The position numbers and the translations under genes are program-made. A model generated the notes under the pieces. The model searched no databases. It was not told the origin of the DNA and saw nothing but the letters and a program-made list of their open reading frames with translations. 64,000 nt of DNA from Akebia trifoliata (taxonomy: Eukaryota > Streptophyta > Magnoliopsida > Ranunculales > Lardizabalaceae): assembly GCA_017979445.1 (NCBI GenBank), contig JADQWC010000526.1:831479-895478 (forward strand), given 5' to 3'. Below are positions 47,347-57,820 of the stretch, in pieces (position 1 is the first letter of the stretch; every line of letters starts with the position of its first letter).

Positions 47347-47378
47347 ACTACTATTATTATTATTACTACTACTACTAC
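47347..47378. repeat. trinucleotide microsatellite in the MATE 5' leader
   Basis: ACTACT(ATT)nACTACTACT run 24-55 bases upstream of the MATE start codon, so probably in its 5' UTR and prone to length variation. Confidence 0.7.
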
Positions 47379-47585
47379 AAGAGAGAAGTAAGAGACGTGG
47401 GAGAGGAAAAGACCCTTCAAAGCTGACCCATAGTTTTAAAACTCGTAAAGCCGACTTAACTCACTTGGGAACACTCTCCGAGTCGATTCATGAAATCTGA
47501 GTCACTCCCTATTATATAGCAAAAGTTGGTGTGGCGTTAGCATCTCCCCAATTAAAAGTAAAATAGTACTAGCTATTTTAAAATA

Positions 47586-47697
47586 GAGCTTCTATTTGCT
47601 AACGCCACCCCTAATTCTTTGTGATTTAGATATGAATTAGAGTGCTATAAATTGAGGTGGTGTTAGTAAAAGTTTGTGTGGCAATAGAATCTCTCTT
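47586..47697. mobile_element. short MITE related to family D
   Basis: Left GAGCTTCTATTTGCTAACGC, right GTGTGGCAATAGAATCTCTC, with internal pairing of GCTAACGCCACCCC and GGTGGTGTTAGTAA. A second partial copy (GCAAAAGTTGGTGTGGCGTT then AGCATCTCCCC) lies just left at 47518-47550. It is about 260 bp upstream of the MATE start codon. Confidence 0.65.
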
Positions 47698-48061
47698 TTA
47701 AAAATTCGATAAATAAGTTTTGGAAATTGGATTTGTACCAAAAATTCCCTTAAAATTTTCATTTATTTTTACTAAAATACCCTCAGTTTCCGATTTCCAA
47801 AGTGTGCCCTAAGCGTTAACAAAACTCCTTTTCAAATAATAAAAATTGTGTCTAACATTTAAATTTTAATATATTTTTATTTGTCCGATTCGACTCACGA
47901 GTCTGCACTTGACTTTACTCATTAAGTTTAAACTAAGCAGCGCCGGCCTATGCTCTAAATCGTCTATATTCATCGAGATTCGTGACTGAACATTTATGAG
48001 TTCTGACTTTATATGTTGGCTTATAAAATCTTGTCGACCACATGCTAAATTCTTAAAAAAT

Positions 48062-48221
48062 AATGATGAATGCACGCGATCTCTATCCAGCTGACGTGGC
48101 AAAGGCACAGAATAGTAGATCTTTTCCCTTGTGTATCTCAAAGAAAAAGATTTACGATTATGTGCTCTTGTCACATCAACCGTGTATGATTTACCATGTG
48201 CAGTCATCACGACTCATTTTT
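48062..48221. mobile_element. hairpin MITE, family C
   Basis: Left AATGATGAATGCACGCGATC, right GTGCAGTCATCACGACTCATT. The core GTAGATCTTTTCCCTTGTGT pairs with AAAGAAAAAGATTTACGATT. Family ends as at 42671. Confidence 0.78.
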
Positions 48222-50505
48222 AAATGATAGAATTGCCCTCTTTTTGTCGATCATAGAAAAATGAAACTTTTTTGGGCTCATAGGTTCCACTAGTGTCGAT
48301 TGTTTGTTGTAAACTCTTAAATTCATTATATATATATAATCCTTTGGAAACGTGGACAAAACAAAATGTAGAACAACATTTGAGATTTTTTTCATCTCTT
48401 GTTTTAGGGAATAGCAGATAGGCAAATATTTGTTTGCTCACAAATCTTTTTGTCTCAGTGTTTACAAGCACCCAAACCCACCAATCACATTAGCCCGTGT
48501 GACCATTCAAAAATTTACAAAATTATCTGTTAGACTACACGTCACGCAATTGTGAGCAAAAAAATTATTCTCGAGCATAAGCATCTTCTTTGGGATTAAA
48601 GGAGTAAAAGATTAAAGACAACAAAGTTATAACGATATCATCAAAAAAACGGAGAAGAGTAAAGACAATATATAAAATTGAAGAGTATATTAGAATTTTA
48701 ATCAAAATTATTTATTTATTTTGGGTTTTCTCTAAATTAAAATTTCTTTTTGTGGTCCAATTAAATATTAGTTTTCAAAGTGATTGAATTGTTATTGAAT
48801 AAAGACATTAAGAACCAAGTTAGAAATATTCTTTGGTAATCTAAGAAATTTCCATCGAATGAGTTTTGTAACACTATTGCCTTTCCTCTTCTATGTGTGA
48901 TTGTAAGAGGATCCCATCATTTTGATCACACAGAGAAAAAGAGTAGAGCACTACTGCTTTGGCTCAAGTTTTATTACGAATTATAAAGAAGAGATTGATT
49001 TTCGATTCGGTAGAGGAGCAGGGGATTTGGATTCATTATTGCCTTGATTCGAATCTATTTTGTATTGATTTATAAGCATCACATGTATGTTTTCTAAGAA
49101 CTTCTAATTAGGTTCTTTGGTTAAAAGATTTTGATTGTCTTTGAGAGTTAAATCTATTTTGAGGGTTTAGAAAAACCTACAGGGGTGTTTTTTTTGGAAG
49201 GGATAGAAGAGGAAAGGAAATAAAGTTAAAAGGGTATTCTTGAAAAAGAAGAGAAGATGATATACAATAAAGTTATAAGCTATTCTTAAGATTTGTAATT
49301 AAATAAAATCTCAAACCCTCTTTATAACCGTTGTATTTTATTATGAGGCATGCTACACTGCCTTCGTTGGACATTGTGCTGACGTGGTAATATACAGATA
49401 ACCTGAGATTTCTTTCCTCGAAAAACAGGTTAACTTACCAACCCAAAAATGTCTAAACTAAACCATGAATCGATATAAAGTGAATTAATTTGTAGCATGA
49501 TTTGTATTGGGTTCATGGAATACAATAAATCCACACTATTCAATTTGCAAGGTGAATTTTGTACTTAGGTTCAGGAAAGCAAATAATGAAGATATAACAT
49601 TTTTTATTTTGAAAAATTAAATTATGCCTTTTAACGTGCATGCCGAACTAATGAACCCAAGCGAACCGAAAAACAAATTCTTAACCCACTTGTATGGACG
49701 TGGTTCATTTTAGAGCGGCAAACCACAAATTACAAACTGATTGAACCAATAAACCAAGTAAAATATGGGCAAATTTCGTGTACCAGTGGACCCAAAGATG
49801 GGGCTTAAGTGGGTTGGATTCGGGTCAAATATGAGTATATCCATATCCAGATCTGATTTTTTATTTGGATTTGGATCCGTATCTAACTCGAATCATATTA
49901 GTTAAAATAATATCCGAATCATTTTTACTTTCACTAAACTCATATACGGATCCAAACTAATCGTATTATTTGACTCGAGTCAATCAGGTTGGATAATTCT
50001 TGACGATTTAACATTTTTTTTTTGCTATAGTTCTTTTCTAATTGTTTTACTATTCTATTTTATCATTATAATTATTTTATTTGATAAGAATTCATGTTAT
50101 ACTTGAGTCGTAGAAGAAAGATATCTTAAAAAAAAATATAACAATATAATTTTTGAAGCAATATATAGTTTGGATCTTTGTGGATAAAGAAGTGGATCTG
50201 TATTTGATTTGGGTCAAGAAACATTAACCTATATCCATCCCATTTTTATTCGGGTATATTCCAAGGAACCAAATCCACTAAATTCGGATTTCGGAGAAAA
50301 TCCAACCCATTTTTACATTTTATGCGATAATGTAAATTCTTGTTACAATGGGCAACCCGTTATAACATAACAAAACAGTACCAGTGAGTCGAATCGGTAA
50401 GAAAGTGGATCTTGATCCCATTTGACTCGTAACACCTGAGTGCCTAAAACCAGTATGACCCGGCCAAATGTCACCCAGACTTTCTTCTAAATAGGTTACC
50501 TGGAA
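48222..50505. other. intergenic sequence between MATE and the Pkr1-like gene
   Basis: No gene recognised. A G/T- then A-rich segment at about 49800-50310 has TGGGTTGGATTCGGGTC near its left and AATCCAACCCATTTTTA near its right, an inverted arrangement like the three hAT-like elements, but no end motif or target duplication could be set. Confidence 0.4.
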
Positions 50506-50514
50506 AAACCCTAA
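50506..50514 (+). promoter_or_regulatory. telo-box (AAACCCTAA) in the promoter/leader of the Pkr1-like gene
   Basis: Exact AAACCCTAA, 83 bases upstream of the ATG. This motif is known in plants from promoters or leaders of genes active in cycling cells, notably translation genes. Function here is inferred from position only. Confidence 0.5.
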
Positions 50515-50596
50515 TCCCCAAATCCAGCAAAAACAAAAGCTCTTCGCTTATCTATTCGTCTCTCTGTGCCTAATCTCTCTATTAAGCCTCGTATAA

Positions 50597-53500
50597 ATGG
50601 CTAAACCCACTCGTGAAGAAGATGTCTCATCCACAAATGCAGTGTTACTGGGGGCATTGGCTCCTGGTGTCAACGTGAGTCTCATTTGATTTGATCTCAA
50701 CAGGGTTTACAGTGAACTGGGTTTTACTTTAAATCTGCAATGGTTTTCATCCGTTGTTTGATTTTTGGGGTGCAAAATGATTTATATTTAATGGGTTTTA
50801 CTTCAAAATTTTAATTGTTGATTTGTTTTTCAGGGTCCAACATGGCTTATAATTAATGGGTTTTAGTTCAAATTTTAAATCGTTGTTTGTTTCAGGGTCC
50901 AACATGGCTTATAGTTCATGGATTTTAATTCAAATTTGAAATTGTTGTTTGTGTTTCAGGGTCCAACTTGGCATATAATTAATAGATTTTAATTCAAATT
51001 TGTAATTTTTGTTTGTCTTTCAGGATCCAACATGGCTTATAGTTAATGGGTTTTAATTCAAATTTGAAATTGTTGTTTGTGTTTCAGGGTCCAACATGGT
51101 CTGTGATCAAGTTTACATTTTTGGCACTTGGTGTGTGTCTTGCTGCAATGCTGGGTCTAGCTTTCACTTCTAGTGATTCAACTATGATCATTCATGTTAT
51201 GTTGCTTGTTCTTATATCTGGGGTGCTGTTTTTCCTCCTTAACAGGTATTTTTCTTTGTTTCTCTGTTTTTACGTGAACTGTGATCAATTTGTAGGTGGT
51301 TTGTGTTTTATGTTCAGAGAGAACTCAATTTTATGATATTTTGTTGGTTTTTTTTTTTTGAGTATTTGGCCACCATTTACTTGTTTGATTTATGTTTCCT
51401 TATAGGTCTCAACTCTCAATGTGTATGACATGCTGGATATATAATGTTGCTTCTTAATAATGGTAACTTTGGGCGTGAAATTTTGATAATTTACCTGTAT
51501 CTGAAGATATAACTCATCATAGAAGTGAATGGTGAAATATGATTCACTATGTTGACCAAAATAGTTTTTATTTTTATTTTTTATGGTTAAAAAAAATTGT
51601 CTATAAAAATAGAAAAGAGGCCAAAATATCCCACTTTCAACAAGGAAAGAACTGTGAGACTCACTCTCTAGCCCATACAGGTCAAGTCCCACCTAAATAA
51701 AAATTCCTCGAAGAAGACCTCTTTTAACTCCTTGAAGATTTTGCAATGGAAAGATAAGAGCCCAATCGTGGAAATAAATAATCACTTCTTGTAGGAATGC
51801 TCATTACCTTCAAATATTTTAGATTCCTCTTTTTCTAGATCCTTCAACAAGCAAAAGGAGTCAATGACCGTATGATCCTTTCTTTATGCCAAAAGGGTTT
51901 AATCTACAACTCCATAAAATAATTAGAATTAAGATAGGAAAACACCAAGGAATATGAAATAAAGAAAGAAAGTGCTACCAAACCTCCTTAACAAAAGTGC
52001 AGTGGATGAACAAATGATTAATAGATTTCGAACTGGCTTTACAAAGTAAAAAAGTGAATGGTGATTACATCCTATTATTAGGGTAAGATTGTTAACCTGA
52101 GGAATGTATGAAACACATTTCTCTAGCTCATTCTAACCCCAATTTAAAAATGGACATCGTCAACTTAGGTGCCTATTTGTATTGGAAATAAAGGAAATAC
52201 AAGTTCTAGTTATTTGTTCTATAGGAACAATAGATAGATTGGTCTGAGACATAGTGTAGCTTTCTGAAAATACAGAATTGTAAGTCTTTGTAAATGGTAA
52301 TTACATGGAAAGGTAAAAAAAATCAGACTTCGAGAAAATCTAGGGAAAGTTGAGTGATTATGAGAAATAAATTGAAGTTTAGGTACTCCGGGTAAGTTGA
52401 TTTTGTAGTCTTGATTTTGAGCCAAGGGAACATGTGATAAATCATACTCATTATTCCATACTTTGGCTGCTCTATTAGAGGCATACGAGCACTTTTTGGT
52501 ACCGTATGCCAAAATTCAATGTGGTCGCAAAACTTTGCAATAAGAGAGAGAGAGGGAGGGAGGAGCTAATGATATCCATGCCTGATACCTGAGGGTAAAG
52601 AGAAGTCAAGGGAGTAAAAAAGGTATGTATATATATAAAAGATAGGATAAAGAGAAAGGGGATAGAGGAGGTAGGAGTTGCTGATTACCTTTCGGTGTTT
52701 GGGCCTTTTGAAGTCGAGTTCAAATGAGAAGGTTTTTTTCCGAAGCACTTTACAATCATTTGTAGGACAATATTTTTTAGCAATTGTTTGGGGGGCATTT
52801 CTATAGAGAATCTTTGGGGCACGCTAAGGATTTGCAGTGACGTAGATTTTAAATGGTGCTCCGAGCAGACATAAATGGATGAATACCACAAATAGTTTGC
52901 TTTTGCTATTATTATGGTGCCAATCACGGTCATAGTCTTCGCCTCTTCAGTGTTGGATCTTAGTGGAGATATGGATGTTGATCAAGCATGAACGCCATTC
53001 CCTCTATCTCCCATAGGTTGACATAACGTTTGATACACACATGAGGCTTAAGAAATTAAGGGCTGATTTTTCATAAAAACGACATTCTGTATTGTTTAGT
53101 AATTGGGATACTAGTTTTTTTTAATAAATAATAGTGAGTTTATTTGATTAGCCGTCGAGGATTTAATATAAATGGATATGTAGACAATATAATTGGGAGC
53201 CATTTATCTAGTGTCAAAAAAAAAAAGAAGTTTAGATTTTATGGGTTAAGGTTCTGTGCATAGGAATGTTCATAACTTAATTTACCCTTTTGGAACTTTT
53301 TGATGGTCTCAAAATCAAACTTTTACTTGTATTTTTGGAAATTTATATTAAATTGAAGGGAAACAGTTTACTCGTTTTGCAAGTTGAAAAATCATTTGGA
53401 CACAAGTAAAAATTGCTATTTAAACACTTACATTTATGCCACAGGTACATAAATCTCTCTTTTTGTTAAATAAATCACATTTTAAAAAAAAAACGAATGA

Positions 53501-55293
53501 AAAAGAAGTGAGGAAGATGTACTTTCTCAAGTACGTGAACTTGCATTCAATTCTTTTCACTTCAGTGTCGACTGTCAGCTGATTGTAGTTGTAGACTTCT
53601 GGTTACCTGACTTCGGGTACTCAGTTATGGGCGTAGGCACAATTACAATTATATTACATGCGATTCATGCAAAAGCTATTCATTGTTGAACCTTATTTTA
53701 CAAGGAGAAAAAAAAAGACAAAAATATTATTAAGTAGTAATCTCAGATGATTTGAGAAAAGAACCGACCATGCACATTATTTCTATTATGTTTGTTAGTT
53801 AAGTCTATTGGAGAGTCATTTAGTTTATGTTGACAGATGGCTTCTGCCTGAACATCGACCAACTCCACTTCTAAATTTGTCAAAACTTGATTACAGGAAA
53901 CTTCAAAGTTTTTCTATACTTCTTTACAGAGGCATCTATCTATCTTTTTGAATATCAATATTTTGGAAGCCATTTGAAATTTGCAACACCACTCCAAACC
54001 TTAGAGTCAGAAAAAACTTTGAAGTGCCCTCCCATCCCACTTCAAAATTTTGGTAGAACCTTTCCCTTGGATTACACATGGGGTATCCAAGGAGGTATCC
54101 CAAATATTAGAGAAAAAGTATGGGCATGAAATAGAAACAAAAAGCCACGTGTCATGTCATGAGGAGGGTTCCTCCAAATTTTGAAGCAGCCTGGCTGCTT
54201 CTAAGTTGGACTCCTTAAGAGAGTCTTAACCGAAAAAGGTGAAATGTTCCTGCGGCTTATGCCCCATCCATTGAGGCTTTGAAGTGGGCATAAGCCTAAC
54301 ACCTTTTCTGATGCTCCGTGTCAGAGGTGTGTGCATACATGTGCTTGTAGCATATCAGGGTATCATTCTTTGAAACAAAATTAATTGAATTTTTTTGTTA
54401 ATTAATTCTTTAGAATAAAGCTTCAATGATGATGGTTTCAAATAAAGCTTCAATGATGATGGTTTCATTGAAATAATTATAGGTTATTATAGGTTGAATG
54501 AAGACAAAAAATTATCTTCTCCCCACGGTTCGAGGTTTGTGCCTCACGCTAAAAGTCCATTCAAGCATCCTACCACTTGCCTCCACCTTTTAGAAACATT
54601 GGTACTAATTTCCACCTTGCATGCAATCCTCCTTCCACAAAATTGTTACTTAAGAAAGATAACATTTTCAATGGATGGCCAATGTGGGGCTTAGGTTCAT
54701 AGTTCAGTGGGTTTGTCACATTGCAAAAACAACTTTGAGGTCGTGGGTTCAAGTCTAGCTTACCCAGAAAAAAAATATATAAATAAATCGATTGGGAAAA
54801 AAAAAAGAGTCAGTGCTGGAGTGACATTGAAATTGACATCGTTTCACACATTGGTGTGCACAGAACCATAGATGCTTCTCACTTGTATCTCAATGAAAAG
54901 CATCTATGGTTCTGTACACACATCCACGTCAGTAATGTGTGAAACGATGTCAATTTCAATTTTACTTAAGCATTTTCCGAAAAAAAAATGGATGGCCAAT
55001 GTGCATTGGAGATATTGATATGCTTATGGTTCCTTGGTGAAATTTCTCAAACCAGATCTGTTGCCTCAGCTCTAAATTTTTTTTTAACAAACTGAATCAA
55101 AAGTAGTACCATTACATTAGAATGCTTGAAACTATATGTTTGGAGATGTTTGTCATGGAGATCGCCTTACGCTTTTTGGATGAATTTTATTTGCAGTTTT
55201 CTAGCGGAGACGGGTCTAGTATCAATTGAACAGCAAATGCAGGAGATGGGTCTAGCATCCAAAGATCATGTCGAACCAAACAAAAAAAAGTAA
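50597..55293 (+). CDS. PKR1: Pkr1-type small ER membrane protein (V-ATPase assembly factor family)
   Basis: Three exons: 50597-50674, 51088-51245, 55197-55293, joined in frame to 110 residues. Sites: AAC|GTGAGT, TTTCAG|GGTCC, AACAG|GTATT, TTGCAG. Seen: an acidic N-terminus, the ALAPGVNGPTW block, two TM helices (about 32-52 and 57-78, LALGVCLAAMLGLAF and MLLVLISGVLFFLLN), then a cytosolic FLAETGLVSIEQQMQEMGL segment and a basic KKK end resembling an ER-retention dilysine signal. Yeast Pkr1 is an ER protein of the same size and topology required for V-ATPase assembly; I assign the family from layout and motif resemblance, so moderate certainty. Intron 1 is a tandem array of near-copies of its own acceptor; intron 2 is 3,951 bp and holds SINE and MITE insertions. 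Confidence 0.75.
50704..51087 (+). repeat. tandem array of decoy 3' splice sites, about 64-bp units
   Basis: Within intron 1 of the Pkr1-like gene the acceptor plus first bases of exon 2 (TTTCAGGGTCCAACATGG) recurs with its downstream spacer ATGGGTTTTAATTCAAATTT. Copies of the exon start lie at 50834, 50896, 50960 and 51024, before the true one at 51088; spacings are 62, 64, 64 and 64. Two more diverged units begin near 50704 and 50769. Each decoy keeps TTTCAG and reads GPTW- or a variant, then meets an in-frame stop at codon 11. Confidence 0.9.
54685..54785 (+). repeat. tRNA-like SINE fragment
   Basis: TAGGTTCATAGTTCAGTGGG carries an A-box-like TAGTTCAGTGG, and GGTCGTGGGTTCAAGTCTAG carries a B box (GGTTCAAGTCT) about 45 bases on, followed by an A-rich tail at 54765. 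The piece CAAACAACTTTGAGGTCGTGGGTTCAAGTC-like also occurs near 6145-6175, followed there by an A run. Confidence 0.6.
54807..54976 (+). mobile_element. hairpin MITE, family B, near-perfect stem
   Basis: GACATTGAAATTGACATCGT (54822-54841) pairs with ACGATGTCAATTTCAATTTT (54943-54962), and inner CACAGAACCATAGATGCTTC pairs with AAGCATCTATGGTTCTGTAC. It is the best-preserved family B copy here. In intron 2 of the Pkr1-like gene. Confidence 0.8.
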
Positions 55294-55480
55294 TGCCAAT
55301 GCCAGTGTCTTTTATTTAAACACACCATAACTACTTGGATGAGAAAATACACGTAAAGCTTTGCTTATACATGGTACTGAGAAGAGATCAGAAGAAAGTT
55401 AAGACGAAAAAATGTTCAAAAGTAGCTAACGAAAAGATGGTCGCCACATTGTTGCACGAAACTTCATTTTTTTACTCTCC

Positions 55481-55624
55481 TCACTTGGCCTCCTTTGCGT
55501 CGTCCTTTGGGGTGTCCTTGGGGGCGTCCTTTGGGGCGCCCTTTACGGCCTCCTTTGGTTTGCCGTTCTTTGGCTTCATGAAGCAGAAACACGAGCAGCA
55601 CGGACACTGAAATAAAAACTTCAT
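55481..55624 (-). CDS. small Cys-rich protein, 47 residues
   Basis: Minus-strand single-exon frame starting at the ATG at 55624 (MKFLFQCPCCSCFCFMKPKN) and ending at 55481. The first 20 residues hold five Cys in CPCCSCFCF between hydrophobic residues, then a Lys/Pro-rich tail with repeats of PKDAPKDTPKDD. An upstream ATG would extend it to 78 residues, but that added part lacks character; I chose the ATG directly before the Cys block. It faces the Pkr1-like gene tail to tail, 187 bases apart. The Cys cluster near the N-terminus could be S-acylated for membrane attachment; that is inference. Short plant proteins of this layout exist as uncharacterised ORFs, to my recollection. Function unknown. 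Confidence 0.6.
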   Translation of the reverse strand: MKFLFQCPCCSCFCFMKPKNGKPKEAVKGAPKDAPKDTPKDDAKEAK

Positions 55625-56149
55625 CGCTATGTTTTTTCGCCTTTCTTGAATTTTACTGAAATCACTTATATGTATTATAGAGAAGAATTCTTGGTTTGTT
55701 CTTTTCTTTATTGTCACTTATTTCATTGGATTCCATTTCAATCACTTTCAGAAAAGAAGATGCCAATGCCTTCCAGCTGTGGAAGCCATGATCAAGGCCA
55801 TTGGGTCTTTCTAATATGCTTTTCTTTGTGGGTCATGTGGGCCACAAGAAATAAAAGTGGTGCTCTTTTGCTTACCCTTTTTCTTTAGAACAAACAGATT
55901 CCTGGTTTTACAAGCAATAAAGCACATCCCTTCATCCTCCAAAGCTGTTCAATCAGAATAGCAGATAGTGTGGATTATTTGATAGAGTAAACACTACATG
56001 AACTTGGGGTCATCAATCTAGCCACCTAGGGGTGGCCCCTCGACCACTCATCGATCAGGAATCTCGAGGGTGGGCCAGATTAGCCTGAAATTCTTGATTG
56101 GTTGATTGATTGAATGAATTATATGTTAATGTTAAAAGAAAAAAAAAAT
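55625..56149. other. upstream region of the small Cys-rich gene
   Basis: Presumed promoter and leader of the minus-strand gene. No other gene recognised. The plus-strand frame 55646-55888 has no conserved features. Confidence 0.4.
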
Positions 56150-56823
56150 GAGCTGCTATTGGCACCTCAATTTTTTTTTTACTTATTACACCTCAATTTC
56201 TTAAATTGTTTATCACACCCTAATTAAAGATTAAAACACACCATTCAAACATGACATAAGTTTGGTTCAAATTATTTCCATAATATTACAAAGAAATCTA
56301 ACAATTTCAGCAGTTGTTTACATTTAGGATTAGGATCTTATAAATTCCTAAATCTAACAAATAGAAATTTAAACAAAAAATGATAGATTCTCTTGGCACT
56401 CCAACTTTTACTCTTTCTCAACCATTAACTTATTATTATTATTATTTTTAAGGGATTTTTTTCAAAACGTGCACAACTTATGTCCAAATTCCGATTTTGG
56501 TACACTGTTCATTTAAATTCTCAAAACATGCATTAAACATTTTCCAGCGAGTTCGCTTCGCAAGTAAATTTAAAGACAAAATATCCTTATTTTTTAATGG
56601 TGAATTTGTTAGTAATTTATCAGCAAGCTCGTCACTTTAAGTTAAAAATACCTACCAACAAATTCGCTGAAAAATGATTAACACATGTTTTCAAAATTAA
56701 TATGAACAGTGTACTGGACTCCGAATTTCATCATATTTAGCACAAGAAATGGTAATTCACCATTTTTTTTAAAAAACTTTAATTGGCGTGTGATAAGTAA
56801 AAGCTGGAGTGCCAATAGCAGCT
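56150..56823. mobile_element. MITE family D carrying a nested MITE F
   Basis: Left GAGCTGCTATTGGCACCTCA, right GAGTGCCAATAGCAGCT, imperfect inverses. The interior matches 22354-22719 (CACCCTAATTAAAGATTAAA, CAGCAGTTGTTTACAT) up to about 56449 and again from about 56773, so 56450-56772 is a later insertion. Confidence 0.8.
56450..56772. mobile_element. MITE family F nested in family D
   Basis: The right part GAAATGGTAATTCACCATTT matches the family F end. Inner arms pair ACTGTTCATTTAAATTCTCA with AAAATTAATATGAACAGTGT, and AATTCCGATTTTGGTACACT with GTGTACTGGACTCCGAATTT. Inserted in MITE D, which dates F as younger here. Confidence 0.7.
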
Positions 56824-57477
56824 AAAAAACAGAGCTAAGGCTTGCTAGTGAATCAAAATGTTCCTAAAGCCTATGAGACATGAAAAAGTTGGTTCACGTG
56901 ATGATATGACACCAAATTGGTAGCATTTCTTCAGTGTTTCTTTGACTTTTATTGCATTTTCATTTTTTTATAAATAACTGTGGGGCCTAAACCTTTATTA
57001 TTATCAACCTACCAAGTCACTTTTATATCATTCAATTATTGGAGTTTCTATATGAATTATTCCTTGATGATCATAATCGGACGCTCCTAATTGTTTGGGC
57101 CTCCATCGCGTCGATCATTGCAAATCAGTGGACCGATCAATGGGTTGAAGCCCACAAATCTCTCGTTAAAAGTGGCTTGGAATGGGCCAAGCCACATCCT
57201 TGATCCAAGAGATGGATCATCCTGTTGATTTGGAGTTGATGAGAAAAATTGTTTTGAATCGAGCAGAAAGTTGCACCTGATCTCATAATTATCGTGTTCG
57301 TTGGGAGCAATTGATTTGGATTGTAGAATCTAATGCATCATTTAATTCAGATTATCCATCTTATTTTGTTTATTATTAAAAAAAAAAAATTAAAAAGAAT
57401 AGGAAAATCTAAAACAAAATTCAAAATTAAGAAAATGAATTTCAAAATATAAAAGGTCAGGGAAACCAATTTTTTAG

Positions 57478-57820
57478 AACTGTTATTGGCACCTAACTTT
57501 TACTTATTACACCACAATTTCTCCAATTATTTATCACATCCCAACTAAAGATTAAAAACATGCTTCAAACATTACAGAGATTTGGTTCAAATTAGAATTT
57601 CAACATTACAAAACATTATGATACTTGCTCAAACAATTTCTACTTGTTTACGATTGTGATTTGACTCTTATAAAATCCTAAACCCTAAAAATATAAATTT
57701 AGGGGGGAAAAAGAAGAATAGAGAACTTCTATTGGCACCCCAACTTTTATTTATTCTCAAACACTTACTTCTTTTAAAATATATATATATATATTTTTTA
57801 ACTATGGTGTAAAAACATGA
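57478..57820. mobile_element. MITE family D, right end eroded
   Basis: Begins ACTGTTATTGGCACCTAACT then TTTACTTATTACACCACAAT, and follows 22354 in order as far as TCTATTGGCACCCCAACTTT (57730). After that a (TA)n run replaces the expected right end. Confidence 0.7.

Larger units (their letters stand above)
51246..55196. other. long intron 2 of the Pkr1-like gene
   Basis: 3,951 bp. Frames inside (51390-51692, 52219-52512, 52685-52933 minus; 53887-54129 plus) show no conserved character. It contains a direct duplication AAATAAAGCTTCAATGATGATGGTTTCA-like at 54414-54467 and the SINE-like and MITE features listed separately. Confidence 0.5.

Noticed and set aside
49800..50310. Fourth hAT-like element
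   Set aside because: Inverted TGGGTTGGAT/ATCCAACCCA words are present but no end motif or 8-bp duplication could be found, so it is left as unassigned.
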